From Asterionellopsis glacialis (lineage: Eukaryota; Bacillariophyta; Plagiogrammaphyceae; Rhaphoneidales; Asterionellopsidaceae): a stretch of DNA of 15,474 nt. The DNA is taken from contig WKLE02003006.1 in NCBI GenBank assembly GCA_014885115.2, forward strand, positions 8,225 through 23,698, written 5' to 3'. Positions 1 to 8,985 of this stretch are shown here, one piece after another; position 1 is the stretch's first letter; the number at the start of each line of letters is the position of its first letter. The notes beneath the pieces were generated by a model that did not search any database, was not told where the DNA came from, and saw only the letters and a list, made by a program, of their open reading frames with translations. Made by a program: the position numbers and the translations under genes.

Positions 1-66
1 AGTGAGTGCTATCTACAGGAAGGTCCTGCCTTTCCTTCGACCGAAATTACGGTCCGTCATCTATAC

Positions 67-180
67 GTATGTGTCCCTGTGGGAAGCACCAGCAAAACCA
101 CACAAAAAAAAACACTGCACTCACTTGATTTTTGTTCTTTTGGGTCACATAACTCTCTTTTTTCTTTGTGTGTTTTCCAG
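67..180 (+). other. Possible 5'-UTR intron of EMG1
   Basis: A donor-like GTATGTGT begins at 67, and a pyrimidine-rich stretch ends in TTTTCCAG at 180, about 110 bases before the EMG1 start codon. Removing the 114 bases would leave a short 5' leader. The reading frame that is open across this stretch has no protein-like composition, so it is not coding. No transcript evidence is available; the TTTTCCAG could be chance in a T-rich leader. Confidence 0.3.
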
Positions 181-290
181 CAAGATCTGTCTTTTTGATT
201 TTTCCATCTTCTATCGAACATCCTGGTCCACATTGCCGACTGTCACATTCCAGTTATCCCTACAGAGCAAAAACGCAACAAATCAATACC

Positions 291-1127
291 ATGTCCGACG
301 ACGATTCTTCATCTGTGTCTTCGTCCTCATCCGAGGAGTCTTCTGTTTCCCCCGAGCAGCAACAACAACAGCAACGTCCTTCGAAAAAATTAAAGACTAC
401 TGCAAATAATAATGTTCCTCCACCACTTGAATTGGCACCACCCCCTGTTTCGACTGTCACTTCCACCAAAAAAGAAAAAATTATTGTCTTGTTGGATCAA
501 GCCACATTGGAAACTGTCAAGAATCGACGTGGCCTTTATGAATTGTTAAATTGTGATGATCATCGTGATATATGTAAAAAGAAACTACGAAAAGATCCAA
601 ATGCATTCCGTCCTGATATATTGCATCAAGAGTTATTGGCATTGTTGGATTCACCATTAAACAAGGCGGGCTACCTTCAAGTATATATTTTGACCAATAA
701 AAATGTCTTGATTGAAGTGAATCCGTCCATTCGTATTCCACGGACCTTTAAACGATTTGCGGGTTTAATGGTGCAATTGTTACATAAAATGAAAATCAAG
801 GCTGGTACAGAATCAACCACGTTGCTCAAGGTGATTAAAAATCCATTTTCACAACATTTACCGGCGGGTACAAGATGTTACGGATTTTCCAAGGAAGGAA
901 AATTGTATGATCCGTATGCCTTGGCCAAAACTTTGTTATTGCCGAATCCAACAGAAGCCATTGTCCCTACATGTTTTGTGATTGGTGCCATGTCAACAGG
1001 GCATGTCACTGTAAATGATCATCCCTACATTGAACAAATGTTAAGTGTAAGCGAATATCCATTGAGTGGTGCATCGGCCATTTCAAGAATTATGACAGGA
1101 ATTGAACACCATTGGGGAATTGTGTAA
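291..1127 (+). CDS. EMG1: EMG1/NEP1, 18S rRNA pseudouridine N1-methyltransferase
   Basis: 278 aa. This SPOUT-class enzyme uses S-adenosylmethionine to methylate N1 of a pseudouridine in 18S rRNA and is needed for small-subunit assembly in the nucleolus. Family blocks are clear: LLDSPLNKAG (about 118-127), IEVNPSIRIPRTFKRF (141-156) followed by GLMVQLLHK, LLKVIKNP (178-185), and the C-terminal cofactor region with FVIGAMSTGH (229-238) and YPLSGASAISRI (256-267). The first 62 residues are an added head: acidic and Ser-rich, then six Gln (23-28), a basic KKLK patch and a Pro stretch, probably disordered. Of the in-frame ATGs, I chose 291. The earlier one at 168 would add 41 residues that look like untranslated leader and would fall in the proposed 5' intron. 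No introns interrupt the gene. It converges on HIBADH. Confidence 0.96.
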   Translation: MSDDDSSSVSSSSSEESSVSPEQQQQQQRPSKKLKTTANNNVPPPLELAPPPVSTVTSTKKEKIIVLLDQATLETVKNRRGLYELLNCDDHRDICKKKLRKDPNAFRPDILHQELLALLDSPLNKAGYLQVYILTNKNVLIEVNPSIRIPRTFKRFAGLMVQLLHKMKIKAGTESTTLLKVIKNPFSQHLPAGTRCYGFSKEGKLYDPYALAKTLLLPNPTEAIVPTCFVIGAMSTGHVTVNDHPYIEQMLSVSEYPLSGASAISRIMTGIEHHWGIV

Positions 1128-1635
1128 AAAGAGATTAAAAGTCAATGTAACAGGATTTGTATTCGTGTGTATCGGTGATTTATTGGTGGATTGATTGCTC
1201 GCTTGATTGTTTTGTGCAATGAAACGAATATTTGTAGTAGAGCATCCTTCCAAGAAATTACTAAAATAAGTTATATTTTAGTAGAAAAATCGACGTTTCT
1301 GTAAAAAAGTCCAGTTGGAAGTTTTCCTTGAAAACTGATCGTATGCTTTCTGCAGTGTACGGAGAAACATATCATGTTGGCTTTAACGCTAGCTAGTAAC
1401 CTATAGATGTAGTGGTATGAATGTCATTACTGCAAGTGTAGTAAATAATACGTTGACGGGCCCTTCAACTTTTCTATATACTGCAAATGCTCGTGATCTT
1501 TTCTAAAATAAAAGGTTCTAATTTTTAGTTTCTTGTAAAGAGGCACTGTAAATCGTCTACAAATACATGTAAACACCTTGTCTAATCATGTGTTTTGCAC
1601 TTTGGGGCAAAGTGTCATAAAAGTATTATTCTTAT
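1128..1635. other. Shared 3' region between convergent EMG1 and HIBADH
   Basis: About 500 AT-rich bases between two stop codons with no reading frame worth calling. It contains an inverted repeat, TACTAAAAT at 1259-1267 and ATTTTAGTA at 1275-1283, with a 7-base loop, which could form a hairpin in either 3' UTR. Several A-rich AAATAAAA-like stretches near 1505-1515 could serve 3'-end formation. Nothing else stands out. Confidence 0.5.
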
Positions 1636-2751
1636 TTACACCTTTCCTCCTTTTAAAAATTGTAACATGACACCAAAGTCTTTATCACCCAAGCCATGTT
1701 TGGCTATCATACGGTAAAGTTCCTTAGTAGCTGTACCTATAGGTAAGGCTTCATTTGCATTTTGAGCAGCATCAATAGCTAAACCAAGGTCTTTCAACAT
1801 GAGATTGGATGCAAATCCACCATCATAATTTTTCGATGCAGGTGATTGTTTTTGTTGTGCAACAATAGGATGTGGGTTATTTACATCACAACTCCAGCAC
1901 TTGGCAGTTGAGGAATTCATTACATTTGCCAGAACTGTTGGATCAACATCCAAGGCTTCACCTAAATTCATGGCTTCACAAATACCAACCATTTGTGTTG
2001 CTAATGCCAAGTTGTTGCAAAGCTTTACGACCGATCCGGCACCTGCAGCACCACAGGGGATTGTACGTTGTCCCATTTTATCCAAACATGAATGTGTAAT
2101 TCGTTTTAAAGATTGAGATGAATCGTCACACCCTGCCATAAAGGTAAGTGTAGCATTTTGTGCCCCGTTGACACCACCTGAGACAGGTGCATCAATAAAA
2201 TCCCAATTCTGATTCAATGCCTTTGTTTCTTGATACCAATGACGACTTACCGATGGACTTACAGTAGAACAGTCCACAAAAATTCGATTGTTCACACCTG
2301 TAGGCGAGCTATGCTGAAGTAATGTTCCCATGACAAGATCGACAGCTTCACATGAAGGTAAACTTGTTACAATTATACTACAATCTGATTGCATCATTTC
2401 CTCCAGAGATTGGACAGGTACAACTTTATTATCATTTGCCATACTTACAGCCTTGTGTAAGGATTCAGGATTCACATCAAATGCCTTGATTGGGTGGAGA
2501 AACGATGATGCTTTGTCGTCATTTGTAGAAGCAAGATTCAAGCACATAGGAAGACCCATATTTCCCAAACCTATGAAACCAATCTTTTCGTCATTGTTCA
2601 CTTCTGATAATGTAGTAGCAAAACGAGAAATGGCGGTACCAACAGCAACGATTCCTCTTTGTCGTTGATGCCGAAATGATATTGATGTCAATGCGGACAA
2701 GGTAGAGGAAGAGGTGACACCAGAGGAGGCAAGTCGTCCAATCATGGTCAT
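1636..2751 (-). CDS. HIBADH: 3-hydroxyisobutyrate dehydrogenase, mitochondrial
   Basis: 371 aa. It oxidises 3-hydroxyisobutyrate to methylmalonate semialdehyde with NAD+, a late step of valine breakdown in mitochondria. The Rossmann motif GLGNMG is at 61-66. The substrate-binding block DAPVSGGVNGAQ is at 188-199, and the catalytic-lysine block GSVVKLCNN at 239-247 (Lys243). The C-terminal half carries NYDGGF and LMLKDLGLAIDAA (318-330), close to animal and plant HIBADH. The match around CWSCDVNNPHP separates it from other beta-hydroxyacid dehydrogenases such as tartronate semialdehyde reductase. Residues 1-49 have no Asp or Glu and are rich in Ser, Thr and Arg, as expected of a mitochondrial targeting peptide. 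A second Met at residue 3 could also start. No introns or breaks. Confidence 0.95.
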   Translation of the reverse strand: MTMIGRLASSGVTSSSTLSALTSISFRHQRQRGIVAVGTAISRFATTLSEVNNDEKIGFIGLGNMGLPMCLNLASTNDDKASSFLHPIKAFDVNPESLHKAVSMANDNKVVPVQSLEEMMQSDCSIIVTSLPSCEAVDLVMGTLLQHSSPTGVNNRIFVDCSTVSPSVSRHWYQETKALNQNWDFIDAPVSGGVNGAQNATLTFMAGCDDSSQSLKRITHSCLDKMGQRTIPCGAAGAGSVVKLCNNLALATQMVGICEAMNLGEALDVDPTVLANVMNSSTAKCWSCDVNNPHPIVAQQKQSPASKNYDGGFASNLMLKDLGLAIDAAQNANEALPIGTATKELYRMIAKHGLGDKDFGVMLQFLKGGKV

Positions 2752-3426
2752 AAAGATTTTTTGTTGGTATACGTAGTTGAATAATTCGATGGAACACAGG
2801 ATTGTGTCGCTAAAAGGATGTATGATACAGTTTGTGGATACTCCCTGTGATGTCGTCGATGTCAGCTTTTCTGATGTGGAGGCATGGATCGCAGCAGATT
2901 TTGTTCTTTCGCGGTCACTTTCAGGGTGTCTTGTGATGCTACAGTAGTTCTCTTCTTTTATTATATAGAATTCTTTTTTCTTTTATTTAGGACGATCCTT
3001 ATCGCGTGACAAAAACGAAAACAAAACTAAACGTGTTTTGATGGACTGACAGACCGAATCAGGTTTTGCACTCGAGCCGAAAATTTCCTCCTTACCGGCA
3101 GTGTCATGATCTCTCCGAAAAGCTGAAATTCTGAAATTACAGTATGTAGGCTCTAACGCAGGCCTTTTTTGTTTTCGGGGTCGATCGGATCCCGGCTGTA
3201 CACACCCCTGTGTCATGATCAAAACCGAAAACCTGAACTTCTGAAATTCTGAAAACCTGTAACGAATGGTTCGCGCCGAAAAAAAGGCTTTCGTCATTGT
3301 TGTTTCGGTCCGTTCCTCTTTTCTGTAGACTACTCAACAACAAACCATAACACCCCGTAGCCATTGCAAGATATTGATTGATTGTTGGGTTTCTCCGTTT
3401 TTGACTGCTTTCAGTCTAGAAGCTAT
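2752..3426. other. Upstream region of HIBADH with a small imperfect direct repeat
   Basis: No convincing gene. Short open frames on both strands here have low-complexity, non-protein-like composition. A TATA-like run (TATATAATAAAAG on the minus strand, 2956-2968) lies about 200 bases before the HIBADH start and could be promoter sequence. The word GTGTCATGATC occurs at 3101 and again at 3210, each followed by CCGAAAA and CTGAAATTCTGAAA-like text, so roughly 45-50 bases are imperfectly duplicated. The region has many CpGs, like the genes around it. Confidence 0.4.
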
Positions 3427-4117
3427 ATGAACAACCGTCAGCAGCTGTCGTCGTCGTGGGCGCTCTCCTCATCTGACGACAGTTCTTCGAACAGAAGAAC
3501 TGCCGTTCAAACAACCGACACCAGAAACGAGGTTGAAGAATTCATGTTCACCCAGAACAATGATGATGATGTACTGGTGGATGAGGATGATCTTGTTGAT
3601 CCACCTCTTCACCAGGCTTCTCAACAAGAACACCGCCATCATCCTGACGAGGACCAACCACCACAAATTAATATTAGACAGGAAATTGCAGGACGTACTT
3701 GCACGAGCCTGATGATTTTATCGAGGCTGTTTTGACAAATGTCTCCGAATATCTGTCCTACGAACGAGGACGAAAACCTACGATTCTCTCCCTCTAGAGA
3801 GAAAATGACAACCCACCTTCGAGTGACACCGACACTGAGAGTCGTTCTTAATGTCGAAATCGAAAAAACAGTGGCTGAAAAAAGACATTAAGAATAAGTT
3901 GTATTGAAGATTGAAGCAGCATACAGTATCAATAGAGATAGATTTTCATATAAAAAAATATCCGTGTCCCAAATTGTTCGGGAACCCTCATTCCTAAGGT
4001 CATATTCAAGCCACAGTCCTCTTTACAGAATGGAAAAGTGTGCAAACAATGGAACGCGACTTCCTTCGAAAATATGGCACTCTTTATGTGCAAATTCATC
4101 ATCTTGAGAGTAAATAA
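3427..4117 (+). pseudogene. Broken unrecognised gene, three frames with internal stops
   Basis: The first part (ATG 3427, stop 3733-3735) encodes a Ser-, Asp- and Gln-rich head containing NRRTAVQTTDTRNEVEEFMF and runs of Asp. Near 3691 the protein-like reading moves to another frame (YLHEPDDFIEAVLTNVSEYL and on), with stops at 3795 and 3849. It then moves to a third frame from 3854 (SKKQWLKKDIKNKLY, later LFTEWKSVQTMERDFLRKYG), interrupted at 3905 and 3995 and ending in TAA at 4115. Every segment has protein-like composition while the competing frames do not. That suggests one gene with at least two frameshifts and four in-frame stops. I do not recognise the family. Introns could explain some shifts, but I saw no good GT..AG pairs. 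The 11-bp inverted repeat at 3845-3894 lies across the second frame change. Confidence 0.45.
3845..3894. repeat. 11-bp perfect inverted repeat (hairpin)
   Basis: TTCTTAATGTC at 3845-3855 is the exact reverse complement of GACATTAAGAA at 3884-3894, with 28 bases between. It sits inside the broken gene, at the point where the protein-like frame changes. It could be the scar or end of a small inserted element, or chance in AT-rich DNA. Confidence 0.5.
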
Positions 4118-4392
4118 AATAAATAATTTAAACTTTAATAGAAAAGCTAAAATTCTGGAACCATTCGTGCTATGCCTCCGAATCCTCTTTCTGCATCTTT
4201 CAGAATTCAGTTGAATTCATTACTCAAGAGGTTGTATAATCAATGCAACTTTTATTGCCTTCTTCTCTAGAGATCAATTCAAATTCGACTATGATTTTCC
4301 GTAAAGCTATATACATGCATTTATGATGAAGTTCATGTGGTTCGTAATCCAAAAGTACAGATACTCAAATAACCTTATTTTTCGTCTTTTTT
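4118..4392. other. AT-rich spacer
   Basis: A short AT-rich spacer between the broken gene and the 3' end of the HA-domain gene. I see no gene or clear regulatory element; the minus-strand gene's 3' UTR probably occupies its right part. Confidence 0.4.
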
Positions 4393-5757
4393 CTAGACTG
4401 CTGTTACATCTGGTAGGGGGCTCCCGGATCTTACCCGCTTTGTAGGAGTAGCTCTAGAGATTGGAGCTTCTACCTTCTCTTCATCTGCAACTTTGCTTGG
4501 GTCCCAGAGAAAGTCAATCCGGTCTAGCTCTCGTTTACGTTCCGCTGACAGAGATTGCTTACTTGCCCGTTGTTGTTCGACCCATTTTCCAAGTTTGGGA
4601 TCTGCCTCGTAGCGTAATGGGACTAGGCATGTTCCATTAACTTTCTTGTACTTGACAAGACGTTCGAAAAGGTCATCCCAAGCTTCCTTATTACGAAGCT
4701 TCCAGACGAAACCAATCACCTCAAGTCTGTTCTTTCGTTCGGCCGTAAGACTTCCTTGGTTGCGTCGTTGCCAATGTACCCACCATCCTAGCTGTGGGTC
4801 AGTCTTGAAATTGAAGGGGACAAGACAGTCACCAACCTCATCCCGGTACTGAAGCAAGCGCTCGTACATTCGGTTCCACTTCTCTTCGTGGGTGCTTGCA
4901 GGTTTCTTTCGTTTCTTCGTGTTCGTCTTGTTTCCGTCCCTGGACATCGAATGCTCTGATGCATCTTCTTCTTGTTGTCCATCCTGTTGACCATGATTCT
5001 GCTCTAAAGATGATGCTCCAGGCTGCTGAGCCTGTCCTGCCGTTGATTGAGCTCCCGCCGTATTCAAAATCCCGTTAAGTGCCACATTTCTGTTAGCATT
5101 TGCTGTTAACAACGCTAGTACAAGGGGATCTGGTTCTTGGAGCACAAGTCTTGGTTGTGAAATGGAGGCTTGTCCCGTAGCAGCAGCTGTGGAGAGTGCT
5201 TGAAGTTGATCAACAAATAAAGATGTGGACGACTGTTGGTGACCGAGCTGCGCTGCTGCAAGTACATTTAACTGGGAGGGTGCCACACATGACACTTGAG
5301 GAACCTGGTTGCTTAGAAGACCAGCAAATAATTGTTGAGGTCCTCCAAAGGTACCTGCAGAAGGTGCCAAAGAACCACCAGTCAATAAACTTGTTGGTAT
5401 AATACTGGATGGAATGTTCGACAGTTGAGCTTGAGCTTGAGCTTGAGCTTGAGCTTGAGCTTGGACCTGCGCCTGAACATGAGCCTGCACTTGAGCCTGG
5501 ACTTGAGCCTGCACTTGAGCTTGGACTTGAGCCTGCACTTGAGCTTGAGCTGTTTGGGTCCCAGAGCTCGCTCCTCCACCGTTTGTTTCATTTCCGAGCA
5601 TTGCTGCAGCAGCCAAGTAAGGATTTACTCCAGCAGTTGTGCCCCCTGATTGAAGAAGGTTAGCTGTCTCCGTCTCCTCGATCTTCCGTTTCCGGATTTT
5701 GCTATCTACTTGTTCGCTGTTCATCTTCCAGACAAGTGTGTGTGTCTCGTGTGTCAA
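4393..5757 (-). CDS. Helicase-associated (HA) domain protein with Ala-Gln-Val-Gln repeat
   Basis: 454 aa. The C-terminal part holds two helicase-associated domains in tandem (about 293-352 and 358-418). Each has the pattern W..(M/L)..RL..Y....G.CLVP.....D..LG.WV..QR, then a basic stretch and a final FVWKL or FLWDP. These small helical domains are abundant in diatom proteins without any helicase. A role in nucleic-acid binding is only inferred. A basic KKRKK cluster (281-285) just before the first domain fits nuclear import. Residues 70-111 are a low-complexity block of Ala-Gln and Val-Gln dipeptides (one Val position follows His). The middle (112-270) is rich in Gln, Ala, Ser and Leu, as in activation or scaffold regions. 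The start at 5757 is the longest; Met12 (5724) is an equally good start. No introns and no neighbour with a linked function. Confidence 0.85.
   Translation of the reverse strand: MTHETHTLVWKMNSEQVDSKIRKRKIEETETANLLQSGGTTAGVNPYLAAAAMLGNETNGGGASSGTQTAQAQVQAQVQAQVQAQVQAQVQAHVQAQVQAQAQAQAQAQAQLSNIPSSIIPTSLLTGGSLAPSAGTFGGPQQLFAGLLSNQVPQVSCVAPSQLNVLAAAQLGHQQSSTSLFVDQLQALSTAAATGQASISQPRLVLQEPDPLVLALLTANANRNVALNGILNTAGAQSTAGQAQQPGASSLEQNHGQQDGQQEEDASEHSMSRDGNKTNTKKRKKPASTHEEKWNRMYERLLQYRDEVGDCLVPFNFKTDPQLGWWVHWQRRNQGSLTAERKNRLEVIGFVWKLRNKEAWDDLFERLVKYKKVNGTCLVPLRYEADPKLGKWVEQQRASKQSLSAERKRELDRIDFLWDPSKVADEEKVEAPISRATPTKRVRSGSPLPDVTAV
5425..5550 (-). repeat. Coding minisatellite for (AQ/VQ)n
   Basis: On the minus strand this is built from GCTCAA hexamers, pure over about 36 bases at the low-coordinate end, and from variant 18-base units that introduce Val (GTC/GTG) and one His. 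It encodes residues 70-111 of the HA-domain protein. Because the unit length is a multiple of three and stop-free on both strands, other frames stay open here too; those are shadows. Copy number is likely to vary between alleles. Confidence 0.85.
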
Positions 5758-7919
5758 ATTCGCTTCTTCAACAAAATAGCCCCGACCAGTTGTATTGTGG
5801 TGGTACAGTTAATCTGGTACTCGTACAAGTGGATGGTAAATCTCCTCCTTGTACACTTGTGTCCTCCAGCAAGTTTGGAAGCTGACGGAGAGAAATCAAC
5901 GTACTTCTGAACAGTGAGAAACCCTAACCTACATAAGTAGAAGAAATAAAAGGTTTTTTACATGTGTGATTTTTGCAATTCCTACCCAGCTACGTTATTT
6001 CTCCTATTGCCAAGTTTTTTATGCCTTGTTCTATCCAGCTACATATGAGATGTTTGTAAAAGCTACCCTACTCTCTGTGATACTCACATTCCGGATTCTA
6101 GCACTTTTTATAACAGTGATATAGGACCCACGGTCCTTACCGGTAGGTACCTGTACCAGGTACACCTAAAGTAAGAAATTGATGGCATTTCATCTCCTTT
6201 CTTCCTGTGCCCACAGGTAATCCATCTACCAGGTACGTATCAATAAGTATGAGGGTGTATCTGTATCGGTCCTAGTGAAACCAGAACAAGTAAATAAAAC
6301 AGCAATATTACAGTAAAATGATACTCGTATGTATTCAACGCAGAAAACATACAGGAATATTCTCAATTCCGTCAATTACTGGAAAAATGGAACCAGTACG
6401 AGTAACATGTATGGTCCTACCTCGAGTACAATATATATGAACGACTAATTGGACTATATCCCGAATTGATTACCAGTATCATTGTAACTACTACTGTATT
6501 CGGATCAGCAGGTAGGACCTAAACTATCAGTCCAATTTCCGTCCACTGTGTTCTGTACAATTTATTATGATAAAATAAGGGCAATAAACGTATAGTAGTA
6601 AAGTTAATATATTTCCTGTTCCGGTACTACAGTACCAGCTACAACTTTGAATTTTAATAGACATAATTTAAAATGATTCTGCTGAATGGTACTGTACTTT
6701 ATTCTCTTTTCATATCTGTATCCTAGGACGCAACTGTTTTTTGTACATATCAAACAGAAGGCATTAGCGGTACAGTGAGTTCGGGTTTTGGTTCCTACCA
6801 GGTACGTAGGACCCTACACTGAACTTTGTACTGCCTGGTATTAGATGTACAGGTAACCTGGTAAGAGAGTTTTTAGGAACCCAACTACTAGGAATGTATT
6901 TCAAACAACTGTGTGTATGAATAGCTGTCTATATTATATATATGATACTACGGTACATTCTTCAGGCATTTTATTTGTACTTTGTTTGGAATATTGTTAT
7001 GCATATAAAATATCAACCTGTTATTTGCCATTCACCGCATAATGATAACTCCTACGAAGCTGGTAGCTTTAAGTATCTGTTAGAGTGATTGTAGGAAACT
7101 ACCTGGTTGTAGATTAGCCAATAGGTCCTTACCTATACAGAACAAAATAAGATTTTCTGAATTAAAAACCTACCTCGGCCCGGATTGTAAAACAGCTATG
7201 AAAAACCTAACAGTTGAACAGCTCCGTTGGCTGTACAAAGCAAGTTCGTACCTTTCTCACGAACAGTAGATTCTTCATTATCAGCTTAAAAATTTACGTT
7301 TGGGTCTCGTGTATATGATAGTCAATGGAAGTCAAGGATGAATTTCCTTCTGCTCGTAGTAATATTATAAAAAATGAAAATAACAACTTTGATCTATAAA
7401 ATCAGAAAATAATGTCGTGGTAAGCTGTTTTTGTACTTGTTGAATTGTTTAAAAATAATAATAAAATAATTGTAAGTACTTTACCGGTGTAACATTAATA
7501 ATGCTGAATCGAATCAACTGTGTTCATCTGTCATCGATTTTAATTAGCTACCAATTATTAATATTAAATATAGGATAACCTAGAGAGGGGCTGGAATTAG
7601 ATTTTTTGTACAATCAAACGGTGGTTATCTATTCTTTCTTTTGAAATAGCCTCTAGGATTAACCCTTTATATATTGAACATATTGTAGAAAGCCTTTTTA
7701 AAGAAGAATACGAATAATGTTGTTCAAATAGCTTCTGTTGACGTAGTACGGTACCCACGGAGCATATAACGGAAAATCAGATAGTAAACCTACAACTACC
7801 AGGTAAGTTACGGTAGTATACTGGCTGTACAACACCCCGAATTAGAAAAAGTAGATTACAGATATGCGGTACTACATAAGAAATGACAATTAATAAAAAA
7901 TAATTTTCACGATTAACTT
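5758..7919. other. Gene-free region rich in GGTAC/TACCAGGTA palindromes
   Basis: More than 2 kb with no reading frame of protein-like composition and frequent stops in all frames. The left edge should hold the 5' end and promoter of the minus-strand HA-domain gene. The region repeatedly uses TACCAGGTA (perfect at 6154, 6227, 6796 and 7797), its close variants (6855, 7100), GGTCCTTACC (about 6133 and 7126) and other GGTCCT/AGGACC words. CTACCAGGTACGTA occurs twice exactly (6226 and 6795). GTACCTG-TAC-CAGGTAC at 6147-6163 is a 7-bp stem with a 3-base loop. CpGs are common here. The function is unknown; it may be regulatory DNA or a decayed repeat. Confidence 0.5.
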
Positions 7920-7927
7920 CAAAGATC
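7920..7927. repeat. Left target-site duplication of the transposon
   Basis: The octamer CAAAGATC directly precedes the left terminal inverted repeat and is identical to the octamer directly after the right one (10188-10195). This is the footprint of insertion with an 8-base staggered cut. Confidence 0.92.
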
Positions 7928-7976
7928 GAGGGTTGTTCATTGCATTCCCATTTTCTGCATTCTTTTCGCATTCCAC
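7928..7976 (+). repeat. Left terminal inverted repeat (49 bp)
   Basis: Reads inward from GAGGGTTG to GCATTCCAC. It contains GCATTC three times (TIR positions 15-20, 30-35 and 41-46). Such spaced short repeats are typical of transposase-binding sites, though that role is inferred. It matches the reverse complement of 10139-10187 at 47 of 49 bases. Confidence 0.93.
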
Positions 7977-8129
7977 AGAAACATAACGTTTTCGTAACGG
8001 TAATTATTTTCGATTGTAACTTCTCTTTTCTCCCCAACTTCCTCCCACACCACTCCTTGTTCACTGTAATTTCTGAATTGTCTGAAATACATGCAATGTG
8101 TTTCACATGGTCGACTATTATATCTTAGT

Positions 8130-8700
8130 TCATGAATGTTCAATAAAAATTTCAAATTCTACTTACTCTTGTGTTTATTGAAATTTTGCAATTGACGACA
8201 ATTGGCTTCATCATTGTTGACTGGCCATTATAGTTACCTCGATTCTCAACAACTTTCAATCATTGCAACACCTTCACAATGTTGCTGCTGTGATTGCAAA
8301 ACGGTTTGTCCCATACGCATCTTTGATTTCCATATTATGTAAGCCATCAATCATTTACTACAAATAATGTTGCTATCGCTATGAGAACAATGCTCGTCCA
8401 AAATTGTCGTGTACAAGAATGTCCTCTATTCCTCTCATTACGATTATTGTCAGGAGATTGTTTGCTATTCCTCTTGTTATGATACTTGTTCAAGATCATC
8501 ATTTAATAGAAGAAGATACTTGTTCTAGATCATATAATTCTAGAATGTTTGCTATTCCTTCTCATTTTTCCTCATGTACTAATACTTCCTTCATTTTTTT
8601 CCATACATGTATCTATTACTTAATGTCTTCAAAGATTGTCTTCAAATATTTCTAATTAGTCATTGGCAAATAAACGTTTCTCTCAAAAAAGAGTGTTCCA
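8130..8700 (+). other. Left interior of the transposon, no firm gene
   Basis: AT-rich sequence. One plus-strand stretch (8196-8342) reads as a protein-like fragment with a dense cysteine cluster, CCCCDCKTVCP, ending in TAA, but it has no start codon in good position. It could be a zinc-binding remnant or an exon of the downstream frame. The next plus-strand open stretch (8404-8655) is hydrophobic, Ser- and Ile-rich, and I would not call it a gene. TTTGCTATTCCT recurs at about 8461 and 8548. Confidence 0.3.
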
Positions 8701-8701
8701 G

Positions 8702-8906
8702 ACAAAAACAAAAGGTTTATAATAGTTTCAGGTGTTCCTCTTTCTAGGGTTGAACTGGTTGCTTACTTCATCATTCAAAACAAAAACAAAAGGTTGATAA
8801 TAGTTTCAGGTGTTCCTCTTTCTAGGGTTGAACTGGTTGCTTACTTCATCATTTTTGTTGGTGTATAATAGTTTCACGTGTTCCTCTTTCTAGGGTTGAA
8901 CTGGTT
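8702..8906 (+). repeat. 78-bp direct repeat, two full copies and one partial
   Basis: Copy 1 is 8702-8779 and copy 2 is 8780-8853, period 78, nearly identical (ACAAAAACAAAAGG..., TTCAGGTGTTCCTC..., GGTTGAACTGGTTGC...). A third partial copy (8864-8906) keeps the central TATAATAGTTTCA to CTGGTT part with CACGTG in place of CAGGTG. It lies inside the transposon, before the plus-strand frame. It could be leader or binding-site repeats; TTTCTAG-GG is splice-acceptor-like in each copy. Confidence 0.92.
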
Positions 8907-8985
8907 ACAGCGCCTTTTGAAGCTTTTATTTTGACCGCAACAAATGCCTAGAACAAATTGAAATGCTAGTCGCAAGAGGCATTCC

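Noticed and set aside
2..409. 135-aa open frame overlapping the EMG1 start
   Set aside because: It overlaps EMG1 in another frame and has Phe/Leu/Cys-rich composition expected from T-rich leader DNA. No known domain; a shadow.
2983..3297. 104-aa minus-strand open frame upstream of HIBADH
   Set aside because: Its protein is Arg/Lys/Ser/Phe-rich without motif, and the frame lies in duplicated low-complexity DNA. No support beyond length.
5409..5663. Plus-strand frame with a Leu-Glu dipeptide repeat
   Set aside because: It is the complement of the Ala-Gln/Val-Gln coding repeat; only the minus strand carries the conserved HA domains.
8404..8655. 83-aa plus-strand open frame in the transposon
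   Set aside because: Ile/Ser/Phe-rich translation of AT-rich DNA with repeated words; no match to the more convincing frames nearby.
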